Positions 1 to 4,761 of a DNA stretch of 18,753 nucleotides are shown here, piece after piece; positions within the stretch are counted from its first letter, which is position 1, and the number at the start of each line of letters is the position of its first letter. The stretch is from Flavobacterium psychrophilum (GTDB taxonomy: Bacteria > Bacteroidota > Bacteroidia > Flavobacteriales > Flavobacteriaceae): positions 1-18,753 of the forward strand of contig DZAU01000025.1 in the NCBI GenBank assembly GCA_022729635.1, given 5' to 3'. The notes below the pieces were generated by a model. The model ran no database searches. It saw nothing but the letters and a program-made list of their open reading frames with translations, and was not told the origin of the DNA. Made by a program: the position numbers and the translations under genes.

Positions 1-91
1 AAAAATTATAGTTTACCGAATTGTAGAATTTTGGGGATGAGTCGTATTTCAAAACAATTTTCCTCTATTTTTACAATAAAATAATTCATTT

Positions 92-646
92 ATGAATGAC
101 GAAAAAGAAAAATATAGCGATGGAGAACCTTATCTTCTGGGGAATCCTCAACTTATGAAAGACCGTCGAAAGGCAAAAAACTTACTTCATCAGTTGAATG
201 TAACCGAATATCGAATGACAAGAAAGGCGCATTTGATTATTGCAGAATTAGTGCCTAATGCAGGTAAAAATCTTCGAATCGAACCCCCATTTTTCTGTGA
301 TTATGGTTACAACCTTTTTTGTGGAGAAAATGTATTTTTCAATGTAAATTGTGTTGTTTTAGACGAAAACAAAGTGACAATTGGTTCTGACGTTCTTTTT
401 GGACCTGGAGTTCAAATCTATACTGCATCACATCCACTCGATTCGGTTTTGCGAAGAACCCATAAAATTTCAAAACCAGTAACTATTGGTAATGATTGTT
501 GGATTGGCGGAAATGCTATCATTTGTCCTGGAATTACCATAGGAAATGGATGCGTAATTGGAGCAGGTTCGGTCGTTACTAAAAATATTCCCGATAATTC
601 ATTAGCTGTTGGAAATCCCGCAAAAGTGATTAAGAAACTAAATTAA
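92..646 (+). CDS. Maltose/galactoside-type sugar O-acetyltransferase (left-handed beta-helix)
   Basis: 184 aa, the usual length for the maltose/galactoside acetyltransferase family. These cytoplasmic trimeric enzymes move an acetyl group from acetyl-CoA to a sugar hydroxyl. The N-terminus (about residues 8-60) carries the short helical cap of the family, with a GEPYLLGNPQL-type opening. Imperfect hexapeptide repeats, such as VTIGSD and ITIGNG, then build the beta-helix over about residues 60-175. The catalytic histidine is expected at H114 in TASHPLD. The family's closing motif, VGNPAKVI, is at residues 173-180. The ATG at 92 fits the family N-terminus and no better start is visible. No TAnnTTTG box is clear in the 91 nt upstream. 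The next gene starts 17 nt after the stop, so the two may be cotranscribed. The true acceptor sugar cannot be read from the sequence. Confidence 0.9.
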   Translation: MNDEKEKYSDGEPYLLGNPQLMKDRRKAKNLLHQLNVTEYRMTRKAHLIIAELVPNAGKNLRIEPPFFCDYGYNLFCGENVFFNVNCVVLDENKVTIGSDVLFGPGVQIYTASHPLDSVLRRTHKISKPVTIGNDCWIGGNAIICPGITIGNGCVIGAGSVVTKNIPDNSLAVGNPAKVIKKLN

Positions 647-663
647 TTTAAAACCTAACTAGT

Positions 664-1119
664 ATGAAAAAGACTTTAATAATCCTTTTTACATTTCTAT
701 TAAATGTAAATTCCAATGCTCAAGATTCAGTAAAATACAACGAAAATCTAGCCAAATCATTAAAGTCTGATGATTATGGAATGAAGAAATATGTATTTTG
801 CATTCTTAAAACAGGAACCAATACCACTGCAACAAAAGAGGAACGAGCCAAATATTTTGAGGGTCATATGGCTAATATCAATAAATTAGCAAACGAAGGG
901 AAATTGGCATTGGCTGGTCCCTTTATGAAAAACGACAAAAACTATAGAGGTATTTATATTTTCAATGTAGAAACAATAGAAGAAGCTCAAATTTTAGTAA
1001 ATACCGACCCAGCAGTACAAGCTAAACTATTCGAAGCAGAACTCACGCTTTGGTACGGAAGCGCAGCAATTCAAGAAGTAGCCAAAATTCATAAAACAAT
1101 CGAAAAATCAAAAATTTAA
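664..1119 (+). CDS. Secreted YciI (YCII)-domain protein
   Basis: 151 aa. Residues 1-19 form a signal peptide (basic MKK, hydrophobic core, then SNAQ), with likely cleavage at Ala-Gln, giving a periplasmic or exported product. Residues about 41-135 match the YCII dimeric alpha/beta-barrel fold, related to ferredoxin-like muconolactone isomerase enzymes. The conserved histidine is H68 in FEGHMANINKL. The AGPF strand is at residues 84-87, and the conserved aspartate is D115 in TDPAVQA. In studied YciI proteins the His/Asp pair sits in a putative active site, but most members have no proven substrate. The gene lies 17 nt behind the acetyltransferase with no promoter box between, so an operon is likely. 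The signal peptide is the unusual part, as most YciI proteins are cytoplasmic. Confidence 0.85.
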   Translation: MKKTLIILFTFLLNVNSNAQDSVKYNENLAKSLKSDDYGMKKYVFCILKTGTNTTATKEERAKYFEGHMANINKLANEGKLALAGPFMKNDKNYRGIYIFNVETIEEAQILVNTDPAVQAKLFEAELTLWYGSAAIQEVAKIHKTIEKSKI

Positions 1120-1158
1120 TTATGGGTTTAAATTTTGCTGAAAAATAGTTTTCAACAA

Positions 1159-1188
1159 ATCTAAAATCCGAAATCTAAAATCTAAAAT
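1159..1188. repeat. Heptanucleotide tandem repeat (ATCTAAA unit)
   Basis: The unit ATCTAAA occurs at 1159, 1173 and 1180. A degenerate copy, ATCCGAA, occupies the slot at 1166, so four units run in exact 7-nt register. It sits just upstream of the -7 box at 1196. Whether it is regulatory or a dispersed genomic repeat cannot be told here. Confidence 0.6.
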
Positions 1189-1195
1189 TATATTT

Positions 1196-1203
1196 TACCT
1201 TTG
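1196..1203 (+). promoter_or_regulatory. -7 promoter box TAccTTTG before the pRiA4b ORF-3-like gene
   Basis: Exact match to the Bacteroidetes housekeeping -7 consensus TAnnTTTG. No TTG (-33) is visible at the usual spacing. The box ends 21 nt before the ATG at 1225. Its last three bases are the TTG at 1201, which could be mistaken for a start codon, so the box supports the later ATG. Confidence 0.65.
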
Positions 1204-1224
1204 AACCTTAAAAATAATACGATT

Positions 1225-1764
1225 ATGGTTTATAAATTCAGAGTAATTCTCGATGCCGAAGAGGACATTTTCAGAGATATTGCGATACTTTCAGACGATA
1301 CTTTAGAGGATTTGCACAATGCAATTTTCAATTCTTTTGGATTTGACGGAATGGAAGTAGCTTCTTTTTATACTTGTGATGACACTTGGAATCAAGAAGA
1401 CGAAATTCCAATGTTTGATACTGGTGATGTTCCAGGCGAACAAAAAACCATGAGCGATTACCTACTTTCGGATATTCTGGATGAAGAAAATACCAAAATA
1501 ATTTATGTGTATGACTTCATCAATATGTGGACTTTTCTTGTAGAATTAGCCTCAATCGAAGAAATTTCTACTGGAAATATTTATCCCGAAACCATTTTCT
1601 CACATGGTGAAATGCCTGCCGAAGCCATGGAAAAACATTTTATTGCCGATGACGATGAAGAAAATTACAACGAATTTGAAGACGATTTAGACGAAGAAGA
1701 TCTGGATATGTTCGAAGGAGATGATAACTTCGAAGATTACGGATTTGAAGAGAATTGGAATTAG
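1225..1764 (+). CDS. pRiA4b ORF-3-like (IS1096 passenger TnpR-type) family protein with acidic tail
   Basis: 179 aa from the ATG at 1225. The frame extends to a TTG at 1201, but that TTG is part of the -7 promoter box, so the shorter form is preferred. Residues about 1-130 look like the plasmid pRiA4b ORF-3-like fold: MVYKFRVILDAEEDIFRDI, then LHNAIFNSFGFD, then a YVYDF-x4-TFLVEL segment. The name comes from a plasmid and from IS1096 passengers, but free-standing chromosomal copies are common and their function is unknown. The last 45 or so residues are almost entirely Asp/Glu with Asn, Phe and Tyr, giving a very acidic, probably disordered tail. No transposase or inverted repeats adjoin the gene, so it is not read as part of a mobile element. 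The stop codon overlaps the start of a GC-rich intergenic element. Confidence 0.8.
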   Translation: MVYKFRVILDAEEDIFRDIAILSDDTLEDLHNAIFNSFGFDGMEVASFYTCDDTWNQEDEIPMFDTGDVPGEQKTMSDYLLSDILDEENTKIIYVYDFINMWTFLVELASIEEISTGNIYPETIFSHGEMPAEAMEKHFIADDDEENYNEFEDDLDEEDLDMFEGDDNFEDYGFEENWN

Positions 1765-1869
1765 CCCCCTAACCCCAGAAGGGGGAAATCTCATATACAT
1801 TTTAATAATAATTAACTAAAAACTGCCCAATTCTTGGCACCTCCTTTCGGGGAGGACGGGAGGGGCTTA
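1763..1869. repeat. GC-rich inverted intergenic element
   Basis: This stretch is bounded by AGCCCC (1763-1768) and its reverse complement GGGGCT (1863-1868). Each end carries a small C-rich/G-rich hairpin: CCCC-agaa-GGGG near 1773-1784, and CCTCC paired with GGAGG near 1841-1856. The middle is AT-rich. The C/G-rich ends stand out in an AT-rich genome. Similar paired elements are, from memory, common between Flavobacterium genes. It overlaps the stop codon on its left and ends 4 nt before the next start codon. Confidence 0.6.
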
Positions 1870-1873
1870 CCTT

Positions 1874-2932
1874 ATGATAAACCTATTTAACACCCATATT
1901 GAAACACTATCCATTCACAGAGTGGGAAACAAAAGCCGCAATGAGGCTATTTTTTTATCGGAACAATCCATCAGCCTAAATGATGAAGTTGTGCCCTTGA
2001 TGAAAGAATATTTCTTCAAACCATTTAGAGAAAAAGAAGAAAACTACTTTCAATTTGCCCACGAAGTTGATTTAGAATATAATGATATGTTCAAATTGGC
2101 TACAGAAATTTTCGAAAATCCAAGCAATTTACACGAAGTTTCAAAAAAAATAACAAAGCATTTATACGAGCAATCAAACCATCCTCACATCAAAAATGGG
2201 GAAGTTTATGTGGCACATTTGACTAATATCAATATCGATAATACTATTGTAGATGCCATTGGGATTTTTAAAAGTGAATTACAATCTGATTTTTTGCAGT
2301 TTGAAGAAAAAGGAACTCAACTGGAAATGATTTTGCAGCATGGCATCAACCTTAGCAAATTGGACAAAGGTTGTTTGATTTTCAATTATAAAAAAGAAGA
2401 AGGTTATAAGATTCTGACTGTTGACAGTAATCGCTATGATGCGCGATATTGGTTGGAACATTTTCTTTCGGTTGATGCTTTTGAAGATGAGAATTTCATT
2501 ACAAAAAAATACCTGAAATTCTGCCAAGGTTTTGCAAAAGATGTTGTTTTTCCTGCCGAAGACAAAAAAGAAGAAGTGATGTTTATGAATCGTTCTGTGA
2601 ATTATTTTGCCAAAAATGACCAGTTTGAAGAAAGTAATTTCTTGAACGAAGTGATAGACAATCCGGATTTGATTCCGGAATTTAAAAACTACAAAGTAGA
2701 TAAAGGTGAAAAATACAGCATTGAAGATGTTACCACTTTTCCAATTGCCAATTCAGCTGTGACTGACGCCAGAAAATCTATTAAAAACGTAATTAATCTG
2801 GATACACAAATTCAAATAAAAATGGATTTTATAAACCCGGAAAGCGCCGAGAAATTTGTAGAAAAAGGCTGGGACGAAGAAAAACAAATGTATTATTATC
2901 TGGTATATTTTAATAAAGAAGTCAGAAATTAA
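1874..2932 (+). CDS. Nucleoid-associated protein, NdpA/YejK (37-kDa) family
   Basis: 352 aa, close to the usual 330-350 of the NA37/YejK family (Pfam PF04245), whose E. coli member binds the nucleoid. The N-terminus contains the HRVGNKSRNE segment (about residues 15-24). The central part holds the family pattern around HLTNINIDNTIVDAIGIFKSE (starting near residue 115), followed by KGCLIFNYKKEEGYKILTVDS and RYWLEHFL. The C-terminal part runs through SIEDVTTFPI and ends in a beta-strand-rich segment. No signal peptide or membrane segment is present, so it is cytoplasmic. The ATG is preceded by the G-rich end of the intergenic element (GGGAGGGG, 10 nt before the start), which resembles a strong ribosome binding site although Bacteroidetes rarely use one. 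A clear terminator follows. Confidence 0.85.
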   Translation: MINLFNTHIETLSIHRVGNKSRNEAIFLSEQSISLNDEVVPLMKEYFFKPFREKEENYFQFAHEVDLEYNDMFKLATEIFENPSNLHEVSKKITKHLYEQSNHPHIKNGEVYVAHLTNINIDNTIVDAIGIFKSELQSDFLQFEEKGTQLEMILQHGINLSKLDKGCLIFNYKKEEGYKILTVDSNRYDARYWLEHFLSVDAFEDENFITKKYLKFCQGFAKDVVFPAEDKKEEVMFMNRSVNYFAKNDQFEESNFLNEVIDNPDLIPEFKNYKVDKGEKYSIEDVTTFPIANSAVTDARKSIKNVINLDTQIQIKMDFINPESAEKFVEKGWDEEKQMYYYLVYFNKEVRN

Positions 2933-2965
2933 CTTTTGACTCTTTCAAACAATAACTCTTAATTT

Positions 2966-3000
2966 AATCCTCGATTAGTAAAATAATTGGGGATTTTTTG
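2966..3000 (+). terminator. Rho-independent terminator of the NdpA-family gene
   Basis: A 12-bp stem pairs 2966-2977 with 2984-2995, including two G-U wobbles. The loop is GTAAAA, and a T-run follows directly. It starts 34 nt after the stop codon. Confidence 0.75.
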
Positions 3001-3170
3001 TTTTTTCCCTCATTTATTGTGAACAATTTTAATAATTTATAATTTTTATTTTTATGTTTTTGTAGGTTTTTTATAAGTAAATATATTAAAATTGTGTATT
3101 TAATCGATTAAATATGGCTTTTAATCTAGTTAATTATATATTTACTATCCCAAATCTAATAGACTTAATT

Positions 3171-3425
3171 ATGAACACCATTAAAATTAGAGAAAATAAT
3201 CTCTCCAGTAAAATTTTGTGTTCTTTTTTTGGACATAAAATCATCACCACTAGAAATGTGACCAATCACTTCAAGGAATATAAATGTTCCGTTTGTGGTT
3301 TAGAATTGACAGATGATCTTAAGGGTCACAAAACTTTTCTCACTCCTGAGCTTAAAGACATTAATGAAACATTATTAAGTCTATATCAAAAAAGACACCT
3401 CAAGTATTTAATAATCACAGACTAA
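3171..3425 (+). CDS. Small zinc-ribbon-like protein, DUF1660-type
   Basis: 84 aa from the ATG at 3171. An upstream in-frame ATG at 3114 would add 19 residues, but relatives recalled from Flavobacteriaceae begin near MNTIK, about 15 residues before the first cysteine, so the shorter form is preferred. Probable metal ligands are C17 and H22 in LCSFFGHK and C39 and C42 in KCSVCG, the layout of a small treble-clef or zinc ribbon. The C-terminal half is helical and basic (LYQKRHLKYL). DUF1660 was first named from phage and prophage proteins. Its function is unknown, and no phage genes lie nearby. No -7 box was recognised upstream. Assignment to DUF1660 is from memory of the C-x3-GH plus CxxCG pattern. 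Confidence 0.65.
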   Translation: MNTIKIRENNLSSKILCSFFGHKIITTRNVTNHFKEYKCSVCGLELTDDLKGHKTFLTPELKDINETLLSLYQKRHLKYLIITD

Positions 3426-3437
3426 AACCCCAAAAAG

Positions 3438-3548
3438 ATGTTAACACTACTACTTATAAAAAGCCTACTATTATTGAAACAAGCGATAATAAGGAAACGC
3501 ATTGCTCGAATTTCGGAAATGGATATGCCTTTAAGTATCAAATATTGA
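3438..3548 (+). CDS. Possible small basic peptide (36 aa)
   Basis: An ATG 12 nt after the zinc-ribbon gene opens 36 codons. The Leu/Ile-rich first half (MLTLLLIKSLLLLK) runs into a basic Arg/Lys stretch (IRKRIARI) and then a short polar tail. The spacing would suit a second gene in the same transcript. There is no known family and no clear ribosome binding site. A 36-codon frame is not rare in random AT-rich DNA, although AT-rich sequence stops often. It is kept as a low-confidence candidate because the composition looks like an amphipathic or membrane-associated peptide. Confidence 0.25.
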   Translation: MLTLLLIKSLLLLKQAIIRKRIARISEMDMPLSIKY

Positions 3549-3568
3549 TTCGATTTATTACCAAATCA

Positions 3569-4639
3569 TCAATTAAAGATATTTACATTTTTATAATTTC
3601 GAGTAATAAAATCAAATGCGGAGTTTAGCACATTCCCCATAGATTTTGCCCTTTTAAAGTTGATATCGTGAGTCAAACGATACAATTCTAATTTTAATTT
3701 TTCGATATGATCGTCTGGTGCAATAACATCATTGCCCATAATTTGCAGTAATTTTTTGATGCGAGTTTCTGCCGAATAAATTCTTTTGGCAAGAACGGCT
3801 CGTTCTTCATTTTTGTATTGTTCAATCGAACTGTTTTGAAGTTTGTCTTTGACCAATTTTACCATTGGGTAATTCTCCTTAAAAAACTGTGGTCTATAAA
3901 CTTTCAAATTACCTTCATAGCATTGCTGGTCAAAGTCTATTGGGCGAATTCTAAAAACAACCTGATCAAAATCGTGAATGGGAACAATTACATAATTATA
4001 AGCTCTCATATCGCCTAGAAGTCTAATCATACATCGCTCATTGAACTTGACAAACTCCTTTGCTATCTGAGATTTCTCGGTTTCAGAACAATCATTCAGG
4101 AATGTATTCATAAAAACATCGCCGGGAATTCCCATAATGTGTTCTTCGATAAGAGTATCTTTATAGACCAAAAAATTTATTTTATCCGGCGAAAGAATAT
4201 GCTCTAATTCTAGTCCGTAAACGCGGGAAGCATCTGCTTTTTTAATATAGAAATACACATAATTGTCATTTAAAATGTTTCTGACTTTTATTCGAAAAGG
4301 TTTTGAATTCCCGAAAGTACAGTAATCAATGGCATCTATATTCAAAAATTTAATAGTTTCAAGATTACCATCGGAATGCAAATAAGAATAAATCTTTTTT
4401 AGATTCAGGTCAATGTCATTTCTCTCAAACTCATTATAATATACTCGAATCCATAATGTATCGTTCCCTTTTTTATCATATACGTTTATAAAACCTGAAA
4501 AACGCAGTAAATCATCATAAAAAATGGAAACTTTTGACACACGATCAAATCGTTCTAAATAATCTAAAAATAAATTATTCAACGGATAAGTTGGTTTCTT
4601 AAAAACCATTAAAGGTGCTTCACTCATTTTTGAAAACAT
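3569..4639 (-). CDS. Unassigned protein with kinase/APH-like motif order
   Basis: 356 aa from the ATG at 4639; a second ATG at 4627 is equally possible. The frame extends to a TTG at 4672, but that TTG is best read as the -33 promoter element. I do not recognise a named family. In the 367-residue numbering that starts from the TTG, the motif order resembles the protein kinase-like/aminoglycoside phosphotransferase fold. A beta-strand with K144/K145 (FYIKKAD) is followed by acidic residues E155/E157. A hinge-like LIEEHIMGIPGD follows (174-185). GDMRAYN (220-226) has an Asp and an Asn five apart, as in the catalytic loop HGDxxxxN. IDFDQ (245-249) sits where the metal-binding Asp would be. The last 100 residues are helical and charged. 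There is no signal peptide or membrane segment. It is transcribed divergently from the surface-protein operon. Kinase function is inference only. Confidence 0.7.
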   Translation of the reverse strand: MFSKMSEAPLMVFKKPTYPLNNLFLDYLERFDRVSKVSIFYDDLLRFSGFINVYDKKGNDTLWIRVYYNEFERNDIDLNLKKIYSYLHSDGNLETIKFLNIDAIDYCTFGNSKPFRIKVRNILNDNYVYFYIKKADASRVYGLELEHILSPDKINFLVYKDTLIEEHIMGIPGDVFMNTFLNDCSETEKSQIAKEFVKFNERCMIRLLGDMRAYNYVIVPIHDFDQVVFRIRPIDFDQQCYEGNLKVYRPQFFKENYPMVKLVKDKLQNSSIEQYKNEERAVLAKRIYSAETRIKKLLQIMGNDVIAPDDHIEKLKLELYRLTHDINFKRAKSMGNVLNSAFDFITRNYKNVNIFN

Positions 4640-4645
4640 TTGGTA

Positions 4646-4672
4646 CAAATTTACGTTAATATCGTTAATCAA
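4646..4672 (-). promoter_or_regulatory. Promoter of the unassigned minus-strand gene (TTG-N16-TAAATTTG)
   Basis: On the minus strand TAAATTTG (4653 down to 4646) matches TAnnTTTG. A TTG at 4672-4670 lies 16 nt upstream, close to the usual -33 spacing. The ATG at 4639 starts only 6 nt after the box, so the mRNA would begin close to that ATG. The alternative ATG at 4627 would have a leader of about a dozen nt. Confidence 0.65.
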
Positions 4673-4746
4673 ACTATGTGGATATCAAAATATAGTAAGC
4701 TAAAAAATCCATATCTAAAAAGTTTAAAAAAAATACAGATTTATAG

Positions 4747-4754
4747 TATATTTG
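4747..4754 (+). promoter_or_regulatory. -7 box TATATTTG of the surface-protein operon
   Basis: Exact match to TAnnTTTG, ending 7 nt before the ATG at 4762, so the leader would be very short or absent. No TTG is seen at the expected -33 position. It is 93 bp from the oppositely directed box at 4646-4653, so the two genes share one short divergent control region. Confidence 0.65.
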
Positions 4755-4761
4755 TTTCACT

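Noticed and set aside
1..84. Open frames running off the left edge (27 codons to a TAA at 82-84, and 12 codons to a TGA at 38-40)
   Set aside because: Either could be the 3' end of an upstream gene, but neither short peptide shows a recognisable motif, so no gene is called.
1225..1764. Possible IS1096-type mobile element, because of the protein family name
   Set aside because: No transposase, terminal inverted repeats or target duplications are visible around it; chromosomal free-standing copies are common.
2279..2527. Minus-strand frame of 82 codons inside the NdpA-family gene
   Set aside because: It is Phe-rich and opposite a gene with conserved family motifs; there is no promoter or homology signal.
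3549..3568. Possible weak hairpin between the convergent small ORF and the kinase-like gene
   Set aside because: The GATTT/AAATC stem is only 5 bp with no T-run; too weak to call a terminator.
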